A DNA stretch of 64,000 nucleotides from JBBDSV01 sp040904785 (GTDB lineage Bacteria > Actinomycetota > Nitriliruptoria > Nitriliruptorales > Nitriliruptoraceae). The translations under genes and the position numbers were made by a program. The first letter of the stretch is position 1. Every line of letters starts with the position of its first letter. Below, one piece after another: positions 28,598 through 37,757 of the stretch. The notes beneath the pieces were generated by a model. The model ran no database searches. It saw only the letters and a program-made list of their open reading frames with translations, and was not told where the DNA came from. Location: NCBI GenBank assembly GCA_040904785.1, contig JBBDSV010000065.1, forward strand, positions 1-64,000, written 5' to 3'.

Positions 28598-31500
28598 TCA
28601 GTCCGCAGTCGACTCGGCCCCATGGGCCGACGCGACCCGTTCGAGCTCGGTCTTCGGCGCGATGCGCCAGAACATGTCGGCGGTCGCGTCCCAATCCTCG
28701 AGCAGCCGCTGCGCCCGCACGGATCCGGTCACCGTCGCGTGGGTCTCGATCAGGTCGCGGACGCGACCCAGCTGGTAGCCGTCGGGACGACGGGCCTCGA
28801 CCAATTGCCGGTTGACGCGCGCCAGGACGTCACCGCGCGGGTCGTAGGCGAAACACTCACCGCCACTCATGCCGGCGCCGACGTTGTGCCCCATCGGTCC
28901 GAGCACCACGACGGTCCCACCGGTCATGTATTCGCAGGCGTGGTCGCCGGTGCCCTCGACGACGGCGTTCGCTCCGGAGTTGCGCACCGCAAACCGCTCG
29001 CCCGCACGGCCGGCGACGAACAACTCCCCACCGGTCGCGCCGTACAGGACGGTGTTGCCGACCAGCACCGGATCACCCACGTCGGCGTCGGGCGGGCGGA
29101 TCACGATCCGGCCGCCACCGAGCCCCTTGCCGACGTAGTCATTGGCCTCGCCGGTGAGCACGAGCTCGACACCGGCGGCGTTGAACGCGCCGAACGACTG
29201 GCCGGCCGTACCGGCGAACCGGAGACGCGCAAGCCCCGGTGGGGCCTGTTCGCCGAACTCGAGACCGATGGCGCCGCCGAGCCGCGCACCGACGGTGCGG
29301 TCCGCATTGGTGATGTCGTAGGTGTATTCGACAATGCCGCCGAGGAACACCGTCTCGAGTGCGTCTTCGAAGACGCGGTCACCGAGCTCGCTGCGCGGAT
29401 CCTGGATCGGCGCACGCGCGACGAACCGCCGCTCGCCGATTCCGGGGTCGACAAGCAGCGGCGCGACGTCGATCCGGGCGGCGCGACCGTCGACGTCGTC
29501 GCGAGCGCGCAACAGGTCGACGCGGCCGATCGCCTCGTCGAGCGAACGCAGGCCGAGCGCAGCGAGCAGCCGCCGCGTCTCCTCGGCGACCATCGTCAGG
29601 TAGGCGGCGACCATCTCCGGGGTGCCTGCGAACTTGTCGCGCAGGTCGCGTCGTTGCGTCGTGATCCCCACGGGGCAGGTGTCACGATGGCAGGCGCGCG
29701 CCATGATGCAGCCCTCGGCGAACAGCACCGCGGTACCGAACGAGTATTCGTCGGCTCCGAGCAATGCGGCGAGCAGCACATCGTGGCCGGTCTTGAAGCC
29801 CCCGTCGACCCGCAGCTTGACGCGCCCGCGCAGCTCGCTGCGCCGCAGCTGTTGCTGCACTTCTGCGAGTCCCAACTCCCACGGCATGCCTGCGTGGTGG
29901 ATCGACGACAGCGACGACGCGCCGGTGCCACCGTCGTTGCCCGAAATGTGGATCGAGTCGGCAAGGGCCTTGGCCACGCCAGCGGCGACCGTGCCGATGC
30001 CGGCTTCCGAGACCAGCTTGACATCGACCTCAGCCTCCGGATTGACCTGCTTGAGGTCGAAGATGAGCTGGGCGAGATCCTCGATCGAATAGATGTCGTG
30101 GTGCGGCGGCGGACTGATCAGTGTCACGCCCGGCGTCGTGTGCCGCAGCCGGGCGATCTCGTCGGTCACCTTGTGTCCGGGGATCTGACCGCCCTCACCG
30201 GGCTTCGACCCCTGGGCCATCTTGATCTGCAGCATGTGCGCATTCGCGAGGTACTGCGGCGTGACCCCGAATCGTCCCGAGGCAACCTGCTTGATGCGGC
30301 AATCGAGGTCGAGTTCGGTTCCACGGGTTGCGAACCGGCTGGGATCCTCGCCGCCCTCCCCGGAGTTCGCCCGGCCGCCGACCATGTTGAGTCCGGCGGC
30401 GACGGTTTCGTGTGCCTCGGCCGACAGGGCACCGTGCGACATCGCGCCGGTGGAGAACCGTCGCGTGATCGCCGACACGGGCTCGACCTCGTCGAGCCCA
30501 ATCGCCTCCCCGATTGGCACGGGGCGGATGAAGTCACGCGGATAGGCCGTATCGCGCGCACGAACCTTGGCGGAGAACTCCTCGTAGAGATCCCAGCGCC
30601 CTTCGGCAGCGGCCTGCCGCATCAACATCGCGGTCCGTCCGTCGATGTCGTCCTCTCCCGCACCGTCGAGCAGAAACGGCTCGGTCGACGGGGACTTGCC
30701 CAGGCCGAGCACATCGTGGAGCGCGTCGATGACCGGCTTGTTCATGTCGTGGAATTCGGCGTTCTGCCGCCACTTAATGATGCCGGGACTCGGCAACGCC
30801 GGCAGCTCTTCTTCCTCCGACGTGTCGAACGCCGCCGCATGCCGTGCCAGCACGTCTTCGGCGAGGTCGGCGAACGTCAACCCGCCCAACTTTGTGACGA
30901 TGCCGGTGAAGCACCGGTCGACGACCTCCTGGCAGAGCCCGAGCGCTTCGAAGATCTGGGCACTGCGATAGGAGTCGAGGACGGAAATGCCCATCTTCGA
31001 CATGATCTTGAGCACGCCGTCTTCGACCGCGTTGCGATAGCGGTCTTGTGCAACGGCGGCCGACGGGTTATCGCCACCGATGCGCCCTTCGTCGGCGAGA
31101 TCGGCGATCGTCTGCAACACCAGGCGCGGCACGATCGCGTCGGCGCCGAAACCGAGCAGCGTGGCCATGTCGTGCGTCTCGCGCGCTTCGTCGGTCTCGG
31201 CGACGATCGACGTGCGGGTTCGAAGCCCGGCACGGACAAGGTGCTGATGCACCGCACCGACGGCAAGCAGGATCGGGACGCGGCACCGGGCCTCGTCGAC
31301 GCCAACGTCGGAGACGACGACGATGCCGGCACCCGACCGGACGAAGTCGACAGCTTCAGCGCCCAGCCGTTCGAGCGCGGGCTCGAGGCCGTCGGGGCCA
31401 TCGGCCACCGGGAACGTCGCATCGATGGCCTGGACGTCGAACGGAATGTCGGCATCGAGCACGATGCGCCGCAATCCGTCGGGATACAGGAAGTAGGACC

Positions 31501-33199
31501 CGAGTTCGATGACGCGTGCCGCCTCGGGCCGCTCGGTCAGGATCGGCTCACGTGGCCCGAGCAGCGTGCGCAGGCTCATGACCTCGCTCTCGCGATAGTG
31601 GTCGATCGGCGGGTTGGTGACCTGCGCAAAGCGCTGCTGGAGGTAGTGCGCGACGGGTCGTCCGACGCGGCTGAGTGGCGTGATCGGCGTGTCGTCACCC
31701 ATCGACGACGTTGCCTCCTTGCCTTCGGTCGCCATCGGCCGCAGGATCGAAATGACTTCCTCACGGGTGAAGCCGAAGGCGTGCTGGCGACGCACCAGAT
31801 CGTCGGGCGCCCCCTCGACGGCGCGACCGGCCTTCATCGGGCGAAGGTGCGCTTTGAGCCAGTCTCCGTAGGGGGCGCGTCGCGAGAGCGCGAGCTTGAT
31901 CTCCCGGTCCTCCTGCAGACCACCCTCGGCGGGGTCGACGCAGAGCATCTGGCCCGGGCCGAGACGCTCGCGGCGGACCGAACCGAACGGCGCACTGTCG
32001 GTCGGCAGCGTCGTGCGCACCGCGCCGACCTCGGAGGCCGCGACGATCGTGCCATCCTCACAGACGTGGTACCGCAGCGGACGCAGCCCGTTGCGGTCGA
32101 GCGACGCGCCGACACGCACCCCGTCGGTGAAGATGACGCCTGCCGGCCCGTCCCACGGCTCGACCAACGTGCTGTGGTAGCGGTAGAAGTCCCGGATCTC
32201 GGGGTCGAGATCGCGCGCACCTTCCCACACCTGCGGGATGAGCATCGCCTGCGCGTGTCGCACGTCGCGCCCACCGCGAACGAGCAGTTCCAAGGCGGCG
32301 TCGAGCTTCGCTGAGTCCGACTGGTCCTCGTCGACGATGGGTGTGATCAGCTCCGGCGTGACCCAGTCGTCGCCGTCGACGGACATCGCACCTGCAACCA
32401 GCGTTCCCTGACGCGCCCGCATCATGTTGACGTTGCCGTCGATGGTGTTGATCTCACCGTTGTGACACAGCATCCGGAACGGCTGCGCACGCTCCCAACT
32501 CGGCGCCGTGTTGGTCGAGAACCGCGAGTGGAATACCGCCAACGCCGACACGAATCGCTCATCGGTCAGGTCGGGGTAGAAGTCGCCGAGCTGATCGGCG
32601 TCGGCCATCGCCTTGTAGGTCACGGTCACGAACGAGCAGCTGGCGAAGTAACAACGCACACCCAGTTCCTCACAGGCATGCCGTGCCTGCCGCCGGACAC
32701 GGAACGCCGCACGTTCGGCCACGGCATCGTCGGCATCCGCCGGCCGCGCGATGATCGCGTGCATCAGCGCGGGTTGCGACGACCGGGCGATCTCACCGAT
32801 GGCCTCGGGCACCGTCGGCACCTCGCGCCACGCGACGAACGTGACCCCGTGGTCGGCACACGCGGTCTCGAACGCACGCATCGCCGCGGTCCGCTCGTCG
32901 CCGTTGTCCGCGGCGAGAAACAGAAATGCCAGGCCGAGGCGAGTCGGGTCGATGTCCGGCTCACCGAGTTCGCGCGCCCACGCGGCGACGAGATCCCGGG
33001 GGATCTGTGTCAGCAACCCTGCACCGTCGCCGGACATCGCATCGGCTGCGACCGCCCCCCGGTGCTTGACACCACACAGACCTTCGAGTGCGAGTTCCAC
33101 GATTCCGCGACGCGGCGTTCCGTCGACGTGCGCGACGAACCCGATACCGCAGGCATCGCGTTCGTGGCGGGGATCGAAGGCGTCGCGTCGTGTCACCAT
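28598..33199 (-). CDS. gltB: glutamate synthase large subunit
   Basis: About 1533 residues. The N-terminal Ntn-type glutaminase has its Cys nucleophile in ERDACGIGFVAH, near residue 17. The central and FMN domains show QVNPEAEVDVKLVSEAGIGT, HISGNDGGTGASSLSSIHHAG and CHRDTCPVGITTQ with the 3Fe-4S cysteines, and the C-terminal GXGXG beta-helix domain follows (GGTVVVLGPMGHNVGAGMSGG). It transfers glutamine amide nitrogen to 2-oxoglutarate, forming two glutamates. ATG at 33199 and GTG at 33196 both follow GAGGAGG. No small subunit (gltD) is adjacent, which leaves NADPH or ferredoxin as the possible electron donor. Confidence 0.96.
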   Translation of the reverse strand: MVTRRDAFDPRHERDACGIGFVAHVDGTPRRGIVELALEGLCGVKHRGAVAADAMSGDGAGLLTQIPRDLVAAWARELGEPDIDPTRLGLAFLFLAADNGDERTAAMRAFETACADHGVTFVAWREVPTVPEAIGEIARSSQPALMHAIIARPADADDAVAERAAFRVRRQARHACEELGVRCYFASCSFVTVTYKAMADADQLGDFYPDLTDERFVSALAVFHSRFSTNTAPSWERAQPFRMLCHNGEINTIDGNVNMMRARQGTLVAGAMSVDGDDWVTPELITPIVDEDQSDSAKLDAALELLVRGGRDVRHAQAMLIPQVWEGARDLDPEIRDFYRYHSTLVEPWDGPAGVIFTDGVRVGASLDRNGLRPLRYHVCEDGTIVAASEVGAVRTTLPTDSAPFGSVRRERLGPGQMLCVDPAEGGLQEDREIKLALSRRAPYGDWLKAHLRPMKAGRAVEGAPDDLVRRQHAFGFTREEVISILRPMATEGKEATSSMGDDTPITPLSRVGRPVAHYLQQRFAQVTNPPIDHYRESEVMSLRTLLGPREPILTERPEAARVIELGSYFLYPDGLRRIVLDADIPFDVQAIDATFPVADGPDGLEPALERLGAEAVDFVRSGAGIVVVSDVGVDEARCRVPILLAVGAVHQHLVRAGLRTRTSIVAETDEARETHDMATLLGFGADAIVPRLVLQTIADLADEGRIGGDNPSAAVAQDRYRNAVEDGVLKIMSKMGISVLDSYRSAQIFEALGLCQEVVDRCFTGIVTKLGGLTFADLAEDVLARHAAAFDTSEEEELPALPSPGIIKWRQNAEFHDMNKPVIDALHDVLGLGKSPSTEPFLLDGAGEDDIDGRTAMLMRQAAAEGRWDLYEEFSAKVRARDTAYPRDFIRPVPIGEAIGLDEVEPVSAITRRFSTGAMSHGALSAEAHETVAAGLNMVGGRANSGEGGEDPSRFATRGTELDLDCRIKQVASGRFGVTPQYLANAHMLQIKMAQGSKPGEGGQIPGHKVTDEIARLRHTTPGVTLISPPPHHDIYSIEDLAQLIFDLKQVNPEAEVDVKLVSEAGIGTVAAGVAKALADSIHISGNDGGTGASSLSSIHHAGMPWELGLAEVQQQLRRSELRGRVKLRVDGGFKTGHDVLLAALLGADEYSFGTAVLFAEGCIMARACHRDTCPVGITTQRRDLRDKFAGTPEMVAAYLTMVAEETRRLLAALGLRSLDEAIGRVDLLRARDDVDGRAARIDVAPLLVDPGIGERRFVARAPIQDPRSELGDRVFEDALETVFLGGIVEYTYDITNADRTVGARLGGAIGLEFGEQAPPGLARLRFAGTAGQSFGAFNAAGVELVLTGEANDYVGKGLGGGRIVIRPPDADVGDPVLVGNTVLYGATGGELFVAGRAGERFAVRNSGANAVVEGTGDHACEYMTGGTVVVLGPMGHNVGAGMSGGECFAYDPRGDVLARVNRQLVEARRPDGYQLGRVRDLIETHATVTGSVRAQRLLEDWDATADMFWRIAPKTELERVASAHGAESTAD

Positions 33200-33321
33200 G
33201 ACCTCCTCGTGGCATCTATCCGTCATCACCGATCGGTGCCGCGCGAAGCATGACGACGAGGCCAGCGCAGCCCGGTCGACGCAGCGCGATCTTCGGTCGC
33301 CGACCACACGATGCGGAATAC

Positions 33322-33366
33322 GAAAAACGGCGCCCGTCGGGTCACAGGACCCTCCGGAGCGCCGTT
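33322..33366 (-). terminator. intrinsic terminator-like hairpin between thioesterase gene and gltB
   Basis: Read on the minus strand, AACGGCGC pairs with GCGCCGTT (8 perfect pairs) around an inner GGGTC-CTGT-GACCC hairpin, and is followed by five U residues. It lies 65 bases after the thioesterase stop and 123 bases before gltB. The simplest reading is the terminator of the thioesterase gene. A promoter-like TGGACG-18-TATGCT upstream of it (33381-33410) leaves open a role as a gltB leader attenuator. Confidence 0.7.
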
Positions 33367-33430
33367 GCTCGTGAGGTTGGAGCATATCCGAACGGTCGTC
33401 GTCACGTCCACTGCGCGCGACGACCCGGAA

Positions 33431-33922
33431 TCACGACGTTCCGATCGCCCTCGCGGTCGCCGGATCAATCACCTGGACGCGTAGCTGTCCCCGGGCGATG
33501 GTCTTGCCGTCGCTGGCACGAAGAATGGTGACCTGCCACAGGTGCTGTGTCCGGCCGATGTGCACCGGTTCGCCGACAATGTCGACCCGGCCGCTGCGAA
33601 ACGCACGCAGGAAGTCGGTCGCGTTGTGCACGCCGACGACGGCCTTCTCTTCGAGCACGACGCGCGTCTGCGCCGCGACCGAGCCGACGGTTTCGACGAT
33701 GCCGACCCACACACCGCCGTGCACGAGGCCGAAGGGCTGATGGTGCCGTTCATCGAGGTCTGCATGCGCCTCGAACCGACCTGTGCTCACGCGGTCGAAC
33801 GTGACTCCCAGCGCGTCGGTGCTGAACGCACCCAGGGGCACGGTGAATTCGTCGCCAGCCAGGGTCTCTCCGGCAGCGAGCCGCCGCGCGACGTGCGTGA
33901 TGGCGTCGACGTCGAAGTCCAC
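33431..33922 (-). CDS. PaaI-type hotdog thioesterase
   Basis: Acyl-CoA thioesterase of about 163 residues with a hotdog fold. Motifs are [20 protein letters not shown] (catalytic HGG region), [20 protein letters not shown] and [26 protein letters not shown] strands ending in RGQLRVQV. This pattern is common to PaaI and MenI/YbgC-like enzymes, so the acyl-CoA substrate is open. GTG at 33922 has GAGGAAGG about 8 bases upstream; upstream in-frame sequence overlaps the divergent ilvD and is not coding. It is divergent from ilvD across a palindrome-rich 120-base interval and is followed by a terminator. Confidence 0.85.
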   Translation of the reverse strand: MDFDVDAITHVARRLAAGETLAGDEFTVPLGAFSTDALGVTFDRVSTGRFEAHADLDERHHQPFGLVHGGVWVGIVETVGSVAAQTRVVLEEKAVVGVHNATDFLRAFRSGRVDIVGEPVHIGRTQHLWQVTILRASDGKTIARGQLRVQVIDPATARAIGTS

Positions 33923-33948
33923 CGTGCGTACCTTCCTCGGGTGTGGCC

Positions 33949-33960
33949 GCAGCATGCTGC
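33949..33960. promoter_or_regulatory. 12-base perfect palindrome in ilvD/thioesterase intergenic region
   Basis: GCAGCATGCTGC is a perfect palindrome located 26 bases upstream of the thioesterase start. It could be an operator half-site pair, but short GC-rich palindromes occur by chance and no regulator gene is near. Confidence 0.35.
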
Positions 33961-33986
33961 GCCCGGTGACGCTAGCGCTCCGTTCG

Positions 33987-34004
33987 CATCCGGCGGTCCG
34001 GATG
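33987..34004. promoter_or_regulatory. inverted repeat upstream of ilvD
   Basis: CATCCGG-CGGT-CCGGATG has perfect 7-base arms around a 4-base centre, 38 bases upstream of the ilvD ATG. It sits where a promoter is expected and is a candidate operator for ilvD, the divergent thioesterase gene, or both. Confidence 0.45.
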
Positions 34005-34042
34005 TGGTCAGATGTTCCCGAATCGTTCGTGAGGACAGCGGC

Positions 34043-35725
34043 ATGGCAGACCCGAAGCACAAGAGCCGAGACGTCACCGAAGGCTACGAGCGGGCGCCCG
34101 CTCGGGCGATGCTGCGCGCTGTCGGCATGGGTGACGACGACTGGGGAAAACCACAGGTCGGTGTGGTGTCTTCGTGGAACGAGGTCACCCCTTGCAACCT
34201 GCCCCTCGATCGCCTGGCGAAGCAGGCCAAGCTCGGCGTCCGCGACGCCGGCGGCTTCCCGATCGAGTTCGTCACGATCGCCGTGTCCGACGGCATCGCG
34301 ATGGGACACGAGGGCATGCGCGCCTCACTCGTCTCCCGCGAGGTCATCGCCGACTCGGTTGAAACGGTCATGCACGCGGAACGGTTCGACGGCATGGTGA
34401 CGTTCGCCGGATGCGACAAGTCGCTTCCGGGCATGGCGATGGCCGCGGTGCGGCTCGACGTGCCGAGCGTCTTCCTGTACGGCGGTTCGATCCTTCCGGG
34501 CCACCATGACGGCCACGACATCACGATCCAGGACGTCTTCGAAGCCGTCGGCGCCCGCGGACGCGGCCAGATCGACGATGCGCAGCTCGCCGAGATCGAA
34601 CGTGCCGCATGTCCGAGCGAAGGTTCCTGCGGCGGCATGTTCACGGCGAACACAATGGCCTCGGCGATCGAAGCGCTCGGGCTGGCGCTGCCCGGGTCGT
34701 CGGCGGCTCCGGCACCCGACCCTCGCCGCGACGAGTTCGCCCGCCGCTCCGGTGCGGTGACGGTCGAGGCCTTGCACGCGGGACTCACTGCACGCCGCAT
34801 CGTGACCCGTGACGCCCTCGAGAACGCGATCAGCGTCGTCATGGCGCTCGGTGGATCGACGAATGCCGTGCTCCATCTGCTCGCCATCGCGCGCGAGGCA
34901 GAGGTCGACCTGTCGATTGACGATTTCGACCGCATCGGACGGCGCGTCCCCCACATCGCGGACACGAAGCCGGGCGGTCGCTACGTCATGAACGACATCG
35001 ACCGCATCGGCGGCGTACCGGTGGTGCTCAAGGCCCTGCTCGATGCCGATCTGTTGCACGGCGATGCCCTGACGGTCACCGGTCGCACACTCGCCGACGA
35101 GATCGAGGCGCTCGACGTGCCCGCTCCGGACGGAGAGGTCGTTCATCCGCTGTCCGATCCGATCCACGCAGACGGCGGCCTGGCAATCCTTCGCGGCTCG
35201 CTCGCACCCGACGGTGCGGTCGTCAAGGTCGCCGGCATGACCGCGGCACAGCAGGAATTCGAAGGTCCGGCGCGCGTCTTCGACGGTGAACAGGACGCGA
35301 TGGCGGCCGTGCTGACGGGACAGATCAAGGACGGCGACGTCATCGTGATCCGATACGAAGGCCCCAAGGGCGGCCCAGGCATGCGCGAGATGCTCGCGGT
35401 GACCTCAGCGGTCAAGGGAGCCGGACTCGGCGACACGGTTTCGCTGCTGACCGACGGACGCTTCTCCGGTGCCACGCACGGATTCTCGATCGGCCACGTC
35501 GCGCCCGAAGCGGCCGATGGCGGCCCGATCGCGTTCGTGGAGACCGGTGATCGCATCCGCATCGACGTGCCCGCGCGCACGATCGATCTGCTCGTCGACG
35601 ACGAAGAACTCGCGCGTCGGCGTCAAGGATGGCAGCCGCTGCCGCCCCGCTACACGCGCGGCGTCCTCGCCAAGTACGCACGGACGGTCAATTCGGCGTC
35701 GCTCGGCGCGACGACGAGCATCTGA
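34043..35725 (+). CDS. ilvD: dihydroxy-acid dehydratase
   Basis: Fe-S dehydratase of 560 residues in isoleucine, valine and pantothenate synthesis, converting 2,3-dihydroxy acids to 2-oxo acids. Cluster cysteines are seen in [24 protein letters not shown] and [50 protein letters not shown] and [21 protein letters not shown] are signature stretches. ATG at 34043 follows GAGG by 8 bases. A 160-residue gene of unknown function starts 10 bases after the stop, probably in the same transcript. No other ilv gene is in the window. Confidence 0.97.
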   Translation: MADPKHKSRDVTEGYERAPARAMLRAVGMGDDDWGKPQVGVVSSWNEVTPCNLPLDRLAKQAKLGVRDAGGFPIEFVTIAVSDGIAMGHEGMRASLVSREVIADSVETVMHAERFDGMVTFAGCDKSLPGMAMAAVRLDVPSVFLYGGSILPGHHDGHDITIQDVFEAVGARGRGQIDDAQLAEIERAACPSEGSCGGMFTANTMASAIEALGLALPGSSAAPAPDPRRDEFARRSGAVTVEALHAGLTARRIVTRDALENAISVVMALGGSTNAVLHLLAIAREAEVDLSIDDFDRIGRRVPHIADTKPGGRYVMNDIDRIGGVPVVLKALLDADLLHGDALTVTGRTLADEIEALDVPAPDGEVVHPLSDPIHADGGLAILRGSLAPDGAVVKVAGMTAAQQEFEGPARVFDGEQDAMAAVLTGQIKDGDVIVIRYEGPKGGPGMREMLAVTSAVKGAGLGDTVSLLTDGRFSGATHGFSIGHVAPEAADGGPIAFVETGDRIRIDVPARTIDLLVDDEELARRRQGWQPLPPRYTRGVLAKYARTVNSASLGATTSI

Positions 35726-35735
35726 CGAGGCGAAG

Positions 35736-36218
35736 GTGCAGTTCGAGGAATTGGGGTTCGTCTGCCAGCAGGCCGCCGTCGACCTGGTTGCCAGCCGGCC
35801 ACGGCCCGTGCCGGCGACGGTCGTGTTGCCGGGCCCGCAGCGCACCGAACTGGTGACGCTGCCGGGCTTCCCCGCTGACAACGAGGATCGGCACCGCGTA
35901 CTCGCGCAGCTGGCGGTCGATCGGATCACGACCGAACAGATCCCGTGCTGGGGATTCATCGCCGAAGCTGAGGTCGAAAGTACCGACGTCGTCGTCGTCG
36001 TGTACGGCGCACGACGACACCAGCCGCAGGTCACCGCCTCTGCCTTCGGCGACGACGGACAACTCGACGCGTTCGTCGCGGCCGAACCGCTCGACGCCAC
36101 CGCGATGCCGTTTCTGCATCCGCTGCAGCATGCGGTCGACGCCGTGTCGGCGGTCGGTGACGTCTTCGACGCGGTCGATCCCAAACGCGGCAGCCCCGAC
36201 GGCGGCCACCATCACTGA
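35736..36218 (+). CDS. conserved-looking protein of unknown function downstream of ilvD
   Basis: A 160-residue acidic soluble protein with no membrane segment or motif that I recognise. It starts with GTG after GAGG at 5-base spacing, 10 bases behind ilvD, and reads VQFEELGFVCQQAAVDLVASR, then an Asp/Val-rich strand STDVVVVVYGARRH, and ends in a His tail (GGHHH). Codon use and the ribosome site favour this strand over the overlapping antisense frames. The stop overlaps the convergent mug stop by 7 bases. No function is proposed. Confidence 0.65.
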   Translation: MQFEELGFVCQQAAVDLVASRPRPVPATVVLPGPQRTELVTLPGFPADNEDRHRVLAQLAVDRITTEQIPCWGFIAEAEVESTDVVVVVYGARRHQPQVTASAFGDDGQLDAFVAAEPLDATAMPFLHPLQHAVDAVSAVGDVFDAVDPKRGSPDGGHHH

Positions 36219-36820
36219 CCGGTCGGAGCTGGCATGTCGACGACGCCCGCATCAGTAGCCGCGGCGCGATACCAATCGGCGAGCGACGCGACCGTTTCGT
36301 GTGCGTTGAGCCCGCTCGGATTGGGAACGAGCCACAGGACCGCCCCGGAGAGTCGCTCGTCCTGCCGTCCCATCGCGGCCCGAGGCTTGGCGAACGCGGT
36401 GCGGTAGGCGGTCACCCCGGCGATGGCGACAACTCGCGGCTGCCATCGCGCCATGCGTTCGGCGAGCGCCACCGCCCCGACGCACAGCTCCTGCCGTGTC
36501 AGTTCCGCCGCGCGCGCCGTGGCACGTGCGACGAGGTTCGTGATGGCAACGCCGCGATCGAGAAGTTCGGCGCGGTCGCGGTCGTCGAGGCCGCCGATGC
36601 GGTCGAACTCACGTGTCGTGATCCCGGCATGATGCAACGCCGGATAGAACCGGTTCGATGGATGTGCGAAGTGAGTCTGTGTGGCTGCCGTCCACAGTCC
36701 CGGGTTGATACCGACGAAGACGAGTTTCGGGGCCGTTGCACCGATGAGGTCGGCGACCTCGACGTCGCGGAACCGTTCAAGTTCGGCGGCGGAGAAGCGC
36801 CGGGGTCGTGCTGTCGCCAA
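36212..36820 (-). CDS. mug: Mug/TDG-type G/T(U) mismatch-specific DNA glycosylase
   Basis: Uracil-DNA glycosylase superfamily protein (family 2) of about 202 residues that removes uracil or thymine from mismatches with G. Motifs: LVFVGINPGLWTAATQTHFA, with GINPG the water-activating loop, and WLVPNPSGLNAHET, the second signature. GVTAYRTAFAKP lies between them. TTG at 36820 is the only start that keeps the conserved N-terminus with an AAGGGG site 7 bases upstream. The ribosome site and start codon lie in a nested inverted repeat. Divergent from the metalloprotease gene, convergent with the gene after ilvD. Confidence 0.87.
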   Translation of the reverse strand: MATARPRRFSAAELERFRDVEVADLIGATAPKLVFVGINPGLWTAATQTHFAHPSNRFYPALHHAGITTREFDRIGGLDDRDRAELLDRGVAITNLVARATARAAELTRQELCVGAVALAERMARWQPRVVAIAGVTAYRTAFAKPRAAMGRQDERLSGAVLWLVPNPSGLNAHETVASLADWYRAAATDAGVVDMPAPTGQ

Positions 36821-36856
36821 CCTACGCCCCTTTCGGCTCCGAGCCGTAGCGTAGGT
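36820..36856 (-). promoter_or_regulatory. nested inverted repeat covering the mug ribosome site
   Basis: Outer arms ACCTACG and CGTAGGT (7 pairs) enclose an inner CGGCTC-C-GAGCCG hairpin. In the mug mRNA the AAGGGG ribosome site lies between the inner hairpin and the outer 3' arm, and the outer arm ends at the first base of the UUG start. Folding could restrict translation. On the plus strand the same sequence lies 78 bases before the metalloprotease gene. Confidence 0.5.
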
Positions 36857-36933
36857 GGCCCCCCGGCACGATCGTTCCGGGCACGACCGCACACGACGAG
36901 TCGGCACGGATAGTCGGCGAACACGAGGGACGG

Positions 36934-37749
36934 GTGGCACGCACCGGCACGCGCACGGCCACGGTGGCGACGCTTGCGGTTGCCGGCATCGTGCTGCTGG
37001 CAATCGGCGCAACGATGACGCTCGCCGCGTGGCTGACTGCCGCAGCAGCCACAGCCCCGGCGGAGCGGGCGCCGACGACCGAAGCCGAGATCGGCGCGTC
37101 GACCCGCAGCACGTCCGCAGGATTCGTCCTGTGGGGCATGGGAAGCGACGGGCAGCCATTCCGTTGGGATCCGTGCGCACCGATCGACCTGGTGGTCAAT
37201 GACGTCGGCGCACCGGCCGGATGGCGAGCCGACTTTGATGCGGCAATCGAGGTGATCGAAGCCGCGTCACCGGCACGCCTGCGGATTGCCGCATCGACGG
37301 ACGAGGGACCGTCGCCCGACCGCGCATCCTTTCAGCCCGATCGCTACGGCGACCGGTGGGCACCGGTGCTCGTCGCGTGGGCGTCCGCGGATACGTTCGA
37401 TGTGCTGCGGGGCCACGACCGCGGCGTTGCAATTCCCGTCGCGGTGGGTGCGACCGACACGCGTGTGTTCGTGACCGGCCAAGTCGTCTTTCCTCGCGAC
37501 CGCGACGATCTGCAGGTCGGTGCCGACGACCGTGCCGCCGCGTGGCGTGCGACCTTCCTGCACGAGCTGTTGCATCTGCTCGGTCTCGCGCACGTGGACG
37601 ACGCCGACGCGATGATGCACCGCTACCCCGGCGCAGGGCCGATCGCGCTTTCGGACGGCGACCGTGCGGGGCTGAAGGCGGTGACCTCGGGCGACTGCAT
37701 CACCCCACCCGAACCACGTCACGTCCGCGTGAACACGCTGCTGCCGTGA
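36934..37749 (+). CDS. secreted matrixin-like zinc metalloprotease
   Basis: Exported or membrane-anchored protein of 271 residues with an N-terminal hydrophobic segment (about 10-42, Ala-rich) and a metzincin-type zinc site HELLHLLGLAH (His210, Glu211, His214, His220), followed by DDADAMMHRYPG, which supplies the Met-turn-like Met. DPCAPIDLVVNDVGAP near 80-95 is typical of the N-terminal strand of this protease group. GTG at 36934 follows GAGGGA. It lies alone between mug and the pterin dehydratase gene. Substrate is unknown; no propeptide cysteine switch is obvious. Confidence 0.78.
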   Translation: MARTGTRTATVATLAVAGIVLLAIGATMTLAAWLTAAAATAPAERAPTTEAEIGASTRSTSAGFVLWGMGSDGQPFRWDPCAPIDLVVNDVGAPAGWRADFDAAIEVIEAASPARLRIAASTDEGPSPDRASFQPDRYGDRWAPVLVAWASADTFDVLRGHDRGVAIPVAVGATDTRVFVTGQVVFPRDRDDLQVGADDRAAAWRATFLHELLHLLGLAHVDDADAMMHRYPGAGPIALSDGDRAGLKAVTSGDCITPPEPRHVRVNTLLP

Positions 37750-37757
37750 GGCGCGAG

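Noticed and set aside
28622..32314. Very long open frame (about 1230 codons) antisense to gltB
   Set aside because: Its composition is rich in Arg, Asp, His and Val with no recognisable motif, as expected for the complement of a GC-rich gene; the gltB frame carries every family motif.
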